Positions 12,544 through 25,738 are shown, counted from the stretch's first letter. The stretch is 64,000 nucleotides of DNA from Gonatopus flavifemur (GCA_018340375.1 JAFFJZ010000002.1:14030001-14094000); one strand, 5' to 3'. Notes: generated by a model from the sequence alone, not told the origin. Numbers and translations: made by a program.

Positions 12544-15283
12544 GTTTCATTCTAAATATCAAATCTCCCCCAATAAGAACTTAGATGACTGAAAAGATGA
12601 TTTTGATCAATATGAACAATAGTGGACGTATACTGTTTGCAACAGTGGCCCGGTGATCTCTTTTGATACTGAAATATTCTCCAAAAATGTGTTACATTAG
12701 TTTACCAATAATTGATATCTTTTTGATAGCTCTGGCAACTATTTTTTGAGTGGATCTGACAGCAATTTTCAGTGGTGCAGAATGATTCATGTTCATGTCT
12801 CAATCTGTCTAATTTTTCTGAAGTTGATGTGAATGAAGTTTAATTTCCATTTATTATAAATTTCTGCAACGTTTAAATAATTCGATTATTTTCAGAGGAA
12901 GTTACTTCTGTTGCAAAAACGAAAGAATTATTTTAAGGTAGCAGAAATTTTTAATAATTACTTCTTTAATGAGTTGTTCATCTACTGGGTGGTTCACCCT
13001 ATCACACAGAACAATATTCTATTGAATTCTTCGATTAATGGAACATAAAATAATATTCTCCCTAAAGGATCTATACAACACTTTTCTAATTAGTTTGACC
13101 GTATAAACGAATAACATCCCTCACCATCGTTTGAAATCCGTCGAACGGTTGACACCAGTTTAAAAACAGCGATGATCCTGATTAAAACAGTTGTTTTTAT
13201 CGAAGTCTGGGGAAAACAATCCTGCTCGTACAACCATACGTCAACACTGGCAATGTCCACAAGAGATGTTTCTTGTTTTAAAAATTCTCTCAAGTTTTTA
13301 TTTTTCGTTTTTCAGTTTCTTCTCTTTGATACATTTTGAGGGAAGTGCGATCACAAACACTACCCAAATTATCACATCCTTGCTAGACAGCAGACATGAT
13401 AAATGTTTGTCATCAATATCTTTTACAATACGTATACAATATAATTGGATGAAATTTATTTCCAGTCATTGATTCAATGCAAGAACATATCAACATTACT
13501 ATCCTTATGAGTCGTAAAGAGTTGCATCGAGAAAAATCTCAAGGATTGTGGTAAGAATTGAATCAGGAATGGCAATAGTAATTGTAATAGCAATAGAAAA
13601 ATCATTCGGCAACTCATTTTCCTCTCATAATGTTCCTTGAATTATTTCACAATTCTAGAATTTGTAAAGGGTTCAAAAACATGACTTTGTTTTCAAAATT
13701 TCAGAAGTGCTGGAATCCACCCAAAATTAATCTAAAAATGTCCACAGAATGTCCATAGGGCTTTTTTCAAATTCTTCACCATTTATCTCTTTGAGTTTTG
13801 AAAGAGTTCAGGCAGAATCATATCCAGACGATTCCTGAGTGATACTGTTGAATGATTTGAGATATAATGATGTGAATAAGTTTGAGTAACGTATAAGTGA
13901 ATTCTTCTTCGAAGTATCCCAAAATTATTCGAAACCAACAACAAACTTGAAGAAGAATCAGCTTTTTCATTCGCTCCTTCGTGATTTTGATTTATGAATA
14001 ATGATTCTTTTGCCCATCCATCAGTACACAAATAATTCACATTCATTTACTGGGATTTATCCATACAATTTGCATGTACGACGTCGAGCAAAGGATTGCA
14101 CATGTAATCAAGATTATTACCTGGTACGTCAAAATATCCACAAGATCTATATAAAGAACACACGTGCGCGTATTATGAATGTTTCTAAATCATATATACG
14201 TTTAAATATCAGGCGGCACGCAGTAATGATCTCAATCACGGTCGAAACCTTGTGAAAAAATTGGTGTAAATCAATTCGTATCATCTCTCGCCTCTGTCGT
14301 CAAAATACTTCGAAGTTGGATCATGAAAGTGTCTCACTCTTTGAAAACAATATGCAAAAAATTGACATTGTGATTGAATTCAAAAAATATCACTGAGAAT
14401 CATTTGTTTGTGATAACATTATATTTTACAATGTATTTCCTGATTCCCTGGAATGATTATCGTGCATTCGATACCTTTGAATGAATAATACGTTGATTCT
14501 ATTCGTTTGATGGATTACATCACTCGAATGATAAATGATAAACCACGATGATTGTGATACATATTTAGACTTTATCTTTCCGATTTCAAAGTGGAACGAC
14601 GGTATTGCAATTTTGAGGAAACGTTCGACAATCTTTACGGTATGAGCGTATTTTATTGATAATAAGATGACATCTACTACTTCGAATTTGAATGTTGCTG
14701 AAGTTCGAATCGTTTATTGAAACAAATTAATGATCAAATAACGAACTCTCTAGACCCAAAATCTTGCCGCACATTCTTTGAACGATCTTTTCAATTCCAT
14801 GAAGTCAATTTGTGGAGATGAAATAACGATGATTTATCATATTTTGAGAGTTTAACAATTTTCGTTTCGTTTTTATAAACGATTCAAATTTCTACAACAT
14901 GAATTCAAGTGAACTTGATATCGGAAGAAACGGAAGAACCAATTAGTGCAAAAAAGGGACAGTTGATTGAAAAAGTACCCTCTCGAGTGAGATTTAATTT
15001 ATATAATTTTTGTACAAAAGCTTATCTTCAAAAATGAGTTTGTAGGGTTCATGTACTATTTTCTTTCTATAAAATCAACAAGAATTGTATAAAAATTCGA
15101 TGGAGATTGGATGAAATTAAGTATAAAACTTTGATAAAATTATGTGAAAATTGAAATGAAGAAATGCTGAAGATGTTTCCACCTAAAGTTACCCCAGCTA
15201 AATTTTAGCTGGCGTAAATAATGGCCCAGTTGTCTAAAATATGAATGAAACAATTTATCAATGGCGAATGAAAAGTTTAGCTG
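12544..15283. other. Unassigned AT-rich spacer
   Basis: Long AT-rich stretch. There is a small palindrome AGCTAAATTTTAGCT near 15198, and otherwise nothing I can support. Confidence 0.5.
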
Positions 15284-15521
15284 CACTGAGAAAACAGATA
15301 TCTTGAAAAATACCATAATTTATGGATTTTTGGCGTTGGTCTAGCCCGAGTCAAAATATTCACTTGAACGAATCTCTAAAAGTCCCATAACTTCTTGGAC
15401 TTTTATACAGAAGTATGGTACCTTCCTCATAAAAGTCCCAGCCTTTATGGTACTTTTAGAGGTATCTTCACGTAAATATCTTGACTCGGGCCGGACCAAC
15501 GCCAAAAATCCATAAATTATG

Positions 15522-16801
15522 CACTGAGAAAAAAAGTCATTACATGAAAGAAATACATTTTTTTGAATCTGGCCCTCATTGAACTGAATACATGTCCTTT
15601 CGAACAATGATGATTCAATAGGAATAATGAATTCTTTCGTTAAATGAAAGATATTATTTTATTGAATTCAGTTTCCTCCAATCCAAGAAACATTTTATTG
15701 ACACAAAGATTAATTCTTTGGATTAGTCAGACCGCGAAGTGCAAGGCATGATTCTAATTTCATTCAAAAACGATTGAAAATTCAATAACTTATTTCTTCA
15801 ATTTTATTACGTCACGTTTTGTAGGAAAAGCTCGAATTTTCAATTCAAGGTGTACAAATTTGTTAATAACAACGTTTTCGAATCAATACTATACTGCTTG
15901 GAATGAAAGTAATATTTGGTAAGCATGATTTTGTATTTCTTCAAATCCACAGAATGATTTTTATATTCAAATGATTTCATTCATCGATATGAAAGTATGT
16001 GCAATTGATTCTAAAGAAAATTCAGTAAGATAAAGAAATGGATTTTCGAAATCACGTTACGTTTTAGTTACTTAGACGACTTTCGGTTGGTTCTCGCAAG
16101 GTGTAGTCACTTTCTCACAAGTTCTGTTTCGACAGTATGGTTTGTATATAAAGAATTAATCACTCTGTCTTCTTAGTAAGTATTACTTCATCCAAATAAA
16201 TATTTCTTTCGGATTATGGCATTGAATTACAGGTCCCGCATGGAGTGATAGGCACTATTCGCCTAACAGACGGCATGACTGAACGATCAATGAAGTCTCA
16301 TTTGATCCAAAGTGCTCAGAATTCCCGGTTATTAACAGATTAAAGGAACACCAGAGTGGACTATGAAAGCTTTACAAGTGTGATAATTTTTTTTTACAGA
16401 AAAAATCTGATATTGTGCTCAATGACTTCTGAAACATCATTTATTGAATCAGGATGGAATTCACGAAGTCAAAAAAGAACATCTTGAAGTTGATGATTTA
16501 TTTCGATGGATTGAAAATTTTCCTAATTGATTCAAAAACTTTCTTTTTTGAGTGTTTGAGTGGTTTCATTCCTCCGAAGAAATAATTAATTGAATCAGAG
16601 TAGGTTTATTTTCACTGAAGAAAGGGTATTTGATTCAAAGAAATGTTCCTTCAGGCTCAAGAATTTCAGATTTGAATACATTGTTTGCATGAATACTCAG
16701 ATTGATAAGTCCCATGAAATGATTTCATTGTCACTATTGGATGAATTCATTTATTTGGCCGGAAGAAATATTCATTACGGTCATGACTTTTTTTCTCAGT
16801 G
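15522..16801 (+). mobile_element. 1.28 kb CACTGAGAAAAAAAGTCAT element, copy 1, TG duplication
   Basis: The terminal repeats are CACTGAGAAAAAAAGTCAT and the complement, with TG at 15520-15521 and 16802-16803. It is inserted in the MITE at 15284-16832. It is nearly identical to 23322-24603, which lies in the opposite orientation; spot comparison shows only scattered substitutions. It is much longer than the window's other CAC...GTG elements and has a non-palindromic interior with normal base composition near 16230-16370. The frame at 16590-16865 runs through the end repeat and is not convincing as a gene. Confidence 0.85.
16200..16343 (+). pseudogene. Possible captured exon or transposase remnant inside the 1.28 kb element
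   Basis: A 47-codon open stretch ends at TAA 16341-16343. It includes the residues VPHGVIGTIRLTDGMTERSM from 16233, has balanced codon composition, and is kept open in the second copy (about 23784-23926, reverse strand). Splice-like signals lie beside it: GTAAGT at 16176 (GTGAGT in copy 2) and TTACAG ending at 16232. I do not recognise the peptide. It could be host sequence carried by the transposon, a remnant of its own protein, or chance. Confidence 0.25.
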
Positions 16802-16832
16802 TGGTATTTTTCAAGATACCTTTTTCTCCGTG

Positions 16833-18627
16833 TGTGAGAAAATAAAATTTATTTGTTTCAACTAAGTTTTTATTCAGAGTGACTTAATTTCTAAGCTGTA
16901 CAATATTCAACTGAACCCTTTTTCTTAGTGTACAATATTGTATCCGATTGTATTTCCCTTGGATCGTATTTCGTGGGAATCTGTTCTTTTATCCTTCAGT
17001 ATATTTTTAGCTTACGAAAAAGTTTCGGATACGTTTTGGAATAAACCTGACAATTATGTGCATGGTGTTTTTTTCTATTTTGTGCTTTGAATAATGATTT
17101 TTATAAGAAAAATTGAACATCAGATTTATAATAAAAATAAAACTCTACAAGTTATATTCGACCATTTATACAAACAAATTTGAACATTCATTAAAAAAGG
17201 AAATTTTTGTGGTTGAATAGTACACAAATATGAACTGTCGGAAACATTAGTTGTATTGCGTAATCTGAGTATATCTTTAAAAACACTATTTGAACCAATG
17301 AATGAGTTTAGTTTCGTAAAAATGTGACAGAGAAAATTTTTTTGCGAACATAATTTACTTCAAGTTATGTAATTAATTTTCATTTTCAATTATAGAATCA
17401 TATTTCATCATTTGATAGATTATGATTGCCTGATACGATATTAAAACGTGTTATCAATAGAAAAGATTATTAAAGGATCTTCTGAAACGATTTACAATCA
17501 CTATAGAACCAATTGAAAATTCTGACTTTGAGGGAATTCAATTCATTTTTCTAAATTTATTTCCATAATTTTTATAACGTTACAATCTGTTATCAATTTT
17601 CATTCGACTTCGTAATATAAATAAGCTCTCTCACAAATCCCTCATGTCAGACCTGCACAAGTGATCGTGATTATGAAAAAACTGTTAGAAATTTCTGCAT
17701 GAGTTGAATGATTTTGTTGGAAGTTTCTTTTCAAGTCCATTCATGAATTCAGTTTTATACACATATTACATTGAATTCAATGAAAACTATAACATAATCT
17801 GTAGTTCTCTCATGTTTTTGTACATCAAATGTAATGTGGAATGCGTATGAACCTGAATTCACGTACATGATTGAAAAAAACTTCCAGATATTTCTGAGAC
17901 GCATTATCAATTTCACAGTTTACCTTCTCTTTCAATTTGCTGTCATCAATTGTAATGATGTTTTTGCAATTTATTGAAGTGCTGGAAAATGAATTCACGA
18001 GTGAGTGAATATCAAATTTATTGTACGAAATTGACGGTAGCTAGTGAAAAAAAATAACAAGTCAATTAGCACAAAAAACCGAGATAATTATTCCGAGTTT
18101 CAAACTTCAAATTTGAAATATCTCTTTCAATGTAGATAGAGAACACTCGGCTTCATGCGTATCCTCTGGAATATGAAACAACTTTGCAACCCTGTAGCAA
18201 AGCTAGAATACATCTTCTTGAGAATTGTATTGATTGGATTTGATCATCATCATGTTATACCACATTGCAGCAAATTTTAACAAAGTGACATACGCATGCC
18301 ATGACTTGGTACAATAAAGATAATTTATAAAACATTTTGAGCGTTAATATGTACATACACCTCAACCTTTGTCTACACGCTTTAGCGTTGACGTGCGTAG
18401 AATGTTCAACAAACGCGCTTATTAAATACTCTCACGTTTCGTGAACGTCCATAGAATGTCCTATGAAAATTGTATGCAGTGCGGTGTCGGAAATTTCATC
18501 CGAACTCATCAAGAAATTCAATCGGAATGAATTGTGTTTGTGCATCGGAAATTTCCAGTTAGTTGAAGATATTCCCATTGAGTTTTCAATGAGACTCCAT
18601 CAGAGAATCTGTTTCTGTCATTGACTG
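16833..18627. other. Unassigned AT-rich spacer
   Basis: No gene, RNA or repeat recognised. Confidence 0.5.
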
Positions 18628-18846
18628 CACTGGAAAAAATATTTATTTGTAGGAATTAAATATTCAATTAGATGCAAAAACTGATTACTCGTGGCGAATA
18701 AATTATTTATTTAGAAGACCGATTTATTTGGGACAAGCATTCCATTATTTAGTTCGATTAAATATTTCATTAACCATTGAGAAATTTTTTATGGAGAGAG
18801 GACAAATAAACTATTTATTTGGTTGGAAGACATTTTTTTCCCAGTG
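18628..18846 (+). mobile_element. CACTGGAAAAAATATTTATTT MITE, TG duplication
   Basis: It starts CACTGGAAAAAATATTTATT and ends TTTTTTTCCCAGTG, with TG outside both ends. It aligns in the same orientation with 26861-27075. The words AAATATTTATTT and AATAAATTATTTATT recur inside. Confidence 0.8.
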
Positions 18847-18995
18847 TGGAATTAGTTGAAAGACTTTTTTTAGACTTTTGGACGAATTTGAATTTGCATT
18901 TTGCAAAAATCCATACAGCATTAAAAGTTTTCTCAAAGATATCATCTGAGATATTTCATGCAACATAAAAAACGAAATTATCTCTCTCAACCCAA

Positions 18996-19361
18996 CCCAG
19001 TGAACACTTAAGAGAGGAAGAGTTCTTTGAGAGGTCTGTTGAAAGAGCTCTGTCAATGTTATCATATTGATATCCGAATGGTATCATTTTTCTGAGATCT
19101 CGGAAAAAAATCCTCTCAAAGAGTTTGTTCGAATTTTCTCAGAAATCGACGCATCTGATAACATTCTGATATCTTCACTGAAAAAACATGTAGTGGAGCC
19201 AACCTCGCGGTGAGATTCGCCGTATTTAAACTTGCCGCGAGGTTTGCTCCACTACATTTTTTTTCAGTGTTGGTTTCAACCTTCTGAAAGGTCTATCTGA
19301 CCTTTCACACATATTTGGGAGATTTTCAAGAGCTCTTAACGATAACATATTGTTCACTGGG
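18996..19361. mobile_element. CCCAGTGAACA inverted-repeat element with a nested MITE
   Basis: CCCAGTGAACA at the left and TGTTCACTGGG at the right form the ends. Related words (CTCTCAAAGAG, GAAAGGTC) recur on both strands. The element at 19176-19269 sits inside it. Confidence 0.45.
19176..19269. mobile_element. 94-bp hairpin MITE, CACTG ends, TT duplication
   Basis: CACTGAAAAAACATGTAGTG continues into GGAGC and AACCTCGCGG and pairs with the right half. TT flanks both ends. The arms are about 38 bp and the loop is short. Confidence 0.8.
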
Positions 19362-22084
19362 TCACAGACCAACAGTCCCTGATGAATTAGTGAGCTGTCC
19401 TGGACTGTTGTGCTGTCCAGGAAATTATTCTTCCAATGCCACATGAGACATTTTGAAGATATTATATGTTTCAGAAAATTTCTGGAACTGCATAACTTTC
19501 AGTACTGTATGAGATAGATTGCAACTCGATGAGGAATCAAGGAAAATCATTCTTTAATTTCATTCTCAAAGCCTTGTGATTTCAGGGAAACATCAATGGC
19601 TTGGATATGGCTGGGATTCAAAGATCTATCAGAAATTTTTCAGGATTTGTTTTTTCGCTACTGGTTATTGAATAGTATTTTCTGAATCAACTGCGTGATC
19701 TAATGAATTAAATTTCTCTCACGGTGGGACTGAATCTTTGATTGAACGCAGTCTCCATGATTTATTCGAAGTCTTGAGAAATAAATCTTGAACGCTACAA
19801 TAGCGTCAATGGTAACATGATGTGCCGAATATGCGGGTTCTGATGCAATTGTATATTTCGTTAATCTAATTTAAAAATATTCTTTGATCTATTTCGGATA
19901 AAGTGCAATAAGGATTTCAATCATCAATTTACTGCAAATGGTCATTTGTAGGAGAAGGGACATTCTTCTCGCCAATCAAAATCCAAAATTCCTTCACAAC
20001 TTTGCAGAAAACGTGATATCGATCAGAGATAATTATATAATAAGAGACTCCTCTCATTACGATACAGTTGACTCATCGTAAGAAAATATGAAATAAAATA
20101 AACGAATTTTGTCTTGAATGAAAAAAAAATGAGGTAACAAAACATTCTAAGCCGCTCACCAATGAAAGCAGGGATACTTATTGTGTTCGGAACATTGAGC
20201 TTTCTGGAGATTGAAAGATTACCGTTGGAATCGTGGGAATCCCCAACGATTCGATATAGAGTTTAGTGTATTTGGTTGGGTTTCACTGAACGAGGAAGAC
20301 AATATCGTACGTTACGGGAAGTCGTTATGGAAATCTTAGAATAATGAGTTTCCTTGTACCTGAATTTTTGGTCTTAATCGTCATTCCTTTGATTGATTTA
20401 TAATTGTAGATATGTGAGCGGGGAATTAATACTTTTCTTTTTCATTCATTCAACTTTTTCGTTTGTTCCACACAGAATTCGTGGGAAACAATGATCTCAA
20501 TCGATTCCTTTTTATAAAACATAAAATATACATAAAATTCTCATTGATATTTTTTTTATAAAAATCTATAAGAAGTAGATGTTTTTTCTACAAAAATTGA
20601 TTCGATCGATCCCGTTTAAGAATTCACATCATTATCCGGAAGTAGTGATTGGAAACTGTTGTTTATGACACACAACTTATGAGTACAAATTTTACAATAT
20701 ACCGTATATCTTGTTTCAGAAAATGTCGATTTTCATCATCGACTTTTGTTTTTGCGAACTAGGATTCGAGGATTCCGATGTATCAACTATGCTAATCCAC
20801 GAAATTCTTCTTGCAGAGGACAAAAATCGCCAATAAAAATGGGTATTCTCATTAAAAGAATATTTTGCGCCATAAATCTTTCTCTGTCAATGATTTATAT
20901 TCGATTGAGTATTGAAAGCGATATAAAACCCTGCCAAAAAATTAATATTCAATCTAACAATCAGCTGTATGAAACGTCGAAAATAATGAACATAAAAAAA
21001 CCGCATGCTCATGTAACTCTGTATATCAATTCTTGTAATTAAAATTTTTTTCATATTTCTTTCGATCGGAGCAATATCAGTATTGGATATTCTATATTCC
21101 CTTTAATTCGTATTTTTAGAATTGTTTTATTGATAACTACAATCAAAATTCATTCGAAAAACATTGTAATTATCAGTTTGTTCTCTCAATGATTAATGAT
21201 GGATCGTACCGAGATCTACTTCTTGAATCATCGAGAAATGCATAACTAGTGGAACCGATATTTCTTTTCATTGTGAGTTGTATTCTTTGTATTAAATATG
21301 ATACGGTTTGTTACACGCTTTGTTAACCGAACGCTTTAATTGAAGTACATAGACCGAGAGGAAAAATAGCTTTCGTCACTGAGATCACTTTCTTGTCTTG
21401 AAAACGTATGTTTTTGGCCTTGTTCAAAGGAAACATACTTTTTGCACGACCATTCACGTGCACAAAAATGTAAACTCTTGAAGCGGGAATTTATGTTTCT
21501 TTGAATTAATAAGACCACTTTCAATATATTTTGCATGTCCATAACGTGCGTTTAAAATACACGGCATGTCTTCCAAAGTAACTCGATTGATATGAAATCG
21601 AATATTCGATTCATATTGGTTGAACATTTTTATTACTCGCAATCATCTACGGTTCTAGATAATTTTCATGGTTAAGGTTTATAATGCATTATGTATCATA
21701 ATAATACATATTTATAATATTTATGAGATGTCATTGAATGGATATAAGGTCAACTTTCCAAAATATTAAGTTAGCGTTGTGTTTGAGATTCAGAAAATAG
21801 CAGAAAAAGAGTAGTAATCGCAATGATAAAATATGGAGAACCTTCGAATAGATCGTTTAGGACTGGTCAGTTGTACGTACAATGCACAATTACTGATTTA
21901 TGACAATCAATCTTTCGTGCAACCTTTCATCGATCCCATACGAACATTTGACATCATTTTTTGTTATTTGTATTCAATATTAGATGACCATATAACATGC
22001 AAATCTATGAGAATTAGGATTCAATTGCGGAGAACAAACATCTTAAGTCAATCATACTGTGGGATCATTATAGGGTATTTTTAA
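19362..22084. other. Unassigned AT-rich spacer
   Basis: Long stretch with short unrelated frames only (for example 20746-21042). No gene, RNA or repeat is supported. Confidence 0.5.
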
Positions 22085-22333
22085 GGCTCTGTCTAGAGAC
22101 ACGCTAACCTGTCTCTAACTTTTAAATTCGAGATTTTCAAATTCTCGTGAATATAATAAGTCTTCGAGGGATTTTCTACTGAGACACGATCGAATTTTCA
22201 ATCCAATACCCGGGAAATTGCACGTGTCCGTAGAAAATCCCTCAAGCATTCACTGTATCCACGAGAACTCAAAAACTTAATGTGTCTAGAATTTTGAAAT
22301 TGGAGACAGCCTAACGTGGCTCCAGACACAGCC
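22085..22333. mobile_element. Palindromic MITE with 9-bp duplication TATTTTTAA (Mutator-like)
   Basis: The ends are GGCTCTGTCTAGAGACACG and a near complement. The arms pair almost to the centre. The nonamer TATTTTTAA occurs exactly at 22076-22084 and 22334-22342. Nine-bp duplications with long terminal repeats fit Mutator-like elements; the superfamily call is inference. Confidence 0.75.
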
Positions 22334-23321
22334 TATTTTTAATATCACAGAAATGTGGACAAATAAAATTTCCTTATTGGGCCCATATTTTTTTATATAT
22401 TTTCAAAATTCACTTCCTTATTTGTGTACTGATAATTTATTTAAAAACCTCAGAACTACGGTCAATAATTCACGAATAAATCCATAGATTTTTGTATTTG
22501 TCCCCATTATCAGGAAATCGAATAATTGATTTTGATAAAACAAACTCATGAGAAAAGAGATTGGTTTCATGGAATCTATTTTTATATAACCGAAAATCAT
22601 GCTAGAGACAAGTAACACTGTAACAAGTTACTCACTTATCAATGCTAGTACAAGAAGAGGAATCATTGGTCCTTTGGAGAACATTTTAAAAATTTTGATG
22701 TATACACTGTTTATGTTATTCACCATGAAAATAATGTTCGAACATAATAATGTGTAGAAATGAATGACACGTATGAGAATGAAGAAAGGAAGAAGAAATG
22801 TGAATGCCGCGTTACACGTCGGTCGGTGGTCGACTGAACACCGGCAGCTTGATCGACCATGTTAAATAAGAGGTAGAGGACGTTATAGCGACTCCTAGAT
22901 AGCCGTCTCCGTTTCACGGTGAACCACGAGAACATTGATGTATAAGCCCAGCATAATCGAAAAGGAAGAAGATTCGTATCTAAGTTCAAGGTAATGATGA
23001 TTAGATAGAAAGAGAAAAAATGATGCAACCGTTGGAAGAGAAATGAATATGATTGATCACGATTCACTTTGATCGTCACTTTGAAGGCGGATTATTAGAT
23101 CATAGATTTACAATCATATTGGAATACAAATGATGGATTCTTTTGAATATACAATTGGTACTAATGAGGATGAAATTCTCATTGGTTACTGATTTGTATG
23201 GTAGGTTGAAAGAATATCTCTTCACTTGAATTTTCATATAATTGTAGGAAAATTACAAATAAGGAAGTTACCATATGGATTACGTGTAATTTCGTCTGGC
23301 GAAGTAATTTTATTGAATTTA
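22334..23321. other. Unassigned spacer with a 119-residue reverse frame
   Basis: Positions 22800-22960 are less AT-rich than the surroundings. They fall in a 119-codon reverse frame (22720-23079) with serine/phenylalanine/tyrosine-rich composition and no recognised motif. It is most likely chance. A conserved non-coding block or an exon cannot be excluded. Confidence 0.3.
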
Positions 23322-24603
23322 CACTGAGAAAAAAAAGTCATGACCGTAATGAATATTTCTTCCGGCCAAGGAAATGAATTCATCCAATAGTGACAATGAA
23401 ATCATTTCATGGGACTTATCAATCTGAGTATTCATGCAAACAATGTATTCAAATCTGAAATTCTTGAGCCTGAATAAACATTTCTTTGAATCAAATACCC
23501 TTTCTTCAGTGGAAATAAACCTACTCTGATTCAATTAATTATTTCTTCGGAGGAATGAAACCACTCAAACATTCAGAAAAGCAAGTTTTTGAATCAATTA
23601 GGAAAATTTTCAATTCATCGAAATAAATCATCAACTTCGAGATGTTCTTTTTTGACTTCGTGAATTCCATCCTGATACAATAAATGATGTTTCAGAAGTC
23701 ATTGAGCACAATATCAGATTTTTTCTGTAAAAAAAAATCATCACACTTGTAAATCTTTCATAGTCCACTCTGGTGTTCCTTTAATCTGTTGATAACCGGG
23801 TATTCTGAGCACTTTGGATCAAATGAGACTTCATTGATCGTTCAGTCATGCCGTCTGTTAGGCGAATAGTGCCAATCACTCCATGCGGGACCTGTAATTC
23901 AATGCCATAATCTGAAAGAAATATTTATTTGGATGAAGTAATACTCACTAAGAAGATAGAGTGATTAATTCTTTATATACAAACCAAATTGTCGAAAGAG
24001 AACTTGTGAGAAAGTGACTACACCTTGCGAGAACCAACCGAAAGTCATCTAAGTAACTAAAACGTAACGTGATTTCGAAAATCCATTTCTTTATCTTACT
24101 GAATTTTCTTTAGAATCAATTGCACATACTTTCATATCGATGAATGAAATCATTTGAATATAAAAATCATTCTGTGGATTTGAAGAAATACAAAATCATG
24201 CTTACCAAATATTACTTTCATTCCAAGCAGTATAGCATTGATTCGAAAACGTTGTTATTAATAAATTTGTACACCTTGAATTGAAAATTCGAGCTTTTCC
24301 TACAAAACGTGACGTAATAAAATTGAAGAAATAAGTTATTGAATTTTCAATCGTTTTTGAATGAAATTAGAATCTTGCCTTGCACTTCGCGGTCTGACTG
24401 ATCCAAAGAATTAATCTTTGTGTCAATAAAATGTTTCTTGGATCGGAGGAAACTGAATTCAATACAATAATATCTTTCATTTAACGAAAGAATTCATTAT
24501 TTCTATTGAATCATCATTGTTTGAAAGGACATGTATTCAGTTCAATGAGGGCCAGATTCAAAAAAATGTATTTCTTTGATGTAATGACTTTTTTTTCTCA
24601 GTG
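23322..24603 (-). mobile_element. 1.28 kb CACTGAGAAAAAAAGTCAT element, copy 2, TA duplication
   Basis: Reverse-orientation copy of 15522-16801. It is flanked by TA at 23320-23321 and 24604-24605. The internal 47-codon stretch has substitutions that include a silent one in the isoleucine codon and changes that alter residues near its end. The two copies make a 9 kb inverted pair. Confidence 0.85.
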
Positions 24604-24821
24604 TATGTGGGATATGTATTCAATTTTTATTGATTACGTCTATTTTTTGTATAAAAACTGTATATAAATATCAATATATTAGTTTTAATGACAAGATTAT
24701 ATATAATTTTTATGCAGTTCTTGTATCAATTCTCTAGAAAAAAACCCAAGTAAAGAGACACTTGGGTGACCCACGGTGATGTGAATGCCTCGAGTCAGAA
24801 ATGAAACTTCATCTAACTCTG

Positions 24822-25095
24822 CACGGAAAAAATTAGTGATCCAAATTTTCGTTGACTAATATATCACTTTGGGACGGAGCACAAATTCCAGAAGAATTCG
24901 TACACTGGATTTTAATAATTCGTTGACTCTTTCCATTATTTCGAAAATCAAAATGAAAAGTGAATTCCATCGGTGAATTCATGGACAAAGTCAACGAATT
25001 ATTAAAATCCGGTGTATGAATTCTTCTCGGATTTGTGCCTCGTCCAAAAGTAACATACTAGCGAACGAAAATTGGGATCACCAATTTTTTCCGTG
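24822..25095. mobile_element. CACGGAAAAAATT palindromic MITE, TG duplication
   Basis: It starts CACGGAAAAAATTAGTGATC and ends with a near complement, with TG outside each end. The arms pair through AACGAATTATTAAAATCC and GAATTC words at the centre. Confidence 0.8.
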
Positions 25096-25516
25096 TGATT
25101 TGTTGCATATCACGGAGTGAATAAAGTTTGATTTTATTCTCGCCCTGTCCTCAACTGTTTCCAAAATTCTCGTTCGATCTGACGTTTAACTTTTTCCGAT
25201 CTGGTTCAAGTCTGATTCGTTTCATATTACGGAATAAACCAGGCTTTAAAAAGTATTACAGTCGACTCAGGAAGTAGGTGTATTGTTATTCTAATAGATA
25301 CATAATCATTTAGATCTAAATAGATCTATCTCATCCCAATTTTTTGATCTAAAAAGATCTGAATAAGACATCTATTTCGATTTCTTCAAATCTGATGTAT
25401 TTTTTCTCGGTAGTTTCTATGAATTTCCATAGCTTGTCGATCAAATTTCATCGAATTTTCTATAAAAAAGAAACGATCGTGTTCAAACATCGATCCTTCT
25501 CGACATCATCATTATA
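25096..25516. repeat. Spacer with AGATCTA cluster
   Basis: Positions about 25300-25375 carry repeated AGATCT/GATCTA words like those at 41943-42244. No ends can be defined. Confidence 0.35.
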
Positions 25517-25738
25517 CACCCAGGAAAATAGTTTACTCGAATATGAACCTACTAAACATTTCATTGCATCCAATTAAATTTTACTAGATTCAAGTAAATT
25601 TTATTTGAAATTAATAAAAGTTTATTTGGATGGAATAAAATTTTTATTTGATCCAACTAAAACTCTAGTAGGTTTATATTTAAATAAAAGTGTAGTTTAG
25701 TCAATACAAATAAATCTAAATATAAATTTCTCTCGGTG
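25517..25738. mobile_element. CACC...GGTG palindromic MITE, TA duplication
   Basis: It begins CACCCAGGAAAATAG and ends ATTTCTCTCGGTG, with TA on both sides. Inner arms pair through AACCTACTAAA and TAGTAGGTT. Confidence 0.6.

Larger units (their letters stand above)
15284..16832. mobile_element. Outer palindromic MITE, TG duplication, split by a 1.28 kb insertion
   Basis: The outer element is 15284-15521 plus 16804-16832. It starts CACTGAGAAAACAG and ends CTCCGTG, with TG outside each end. Its palindromic body contains GGATTTTTGGCGTTGGTC, paired with GACCAACGCCAAAAATCC (minor mismatches) at 15494-15511. Joining across the insertion gives AAATTATGGTATTTTT. This is exactly complementary to AAAAATACCATAATTT in the left arm, so the insertion point is exact. 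Confidence 0.8.

Noticed and set aside
16590..16865. 91-codon frame with a close match at 23319-23534
   Set aside because: The similarity is simply the two copies of the 1.28 kb element. The frames run into terminal repeats and differ in length.
22720..23079. 119-codon reverse frame
   Set aside because: No motif, low-complexity composition and no splice context. Kept only as a note in the spacer.
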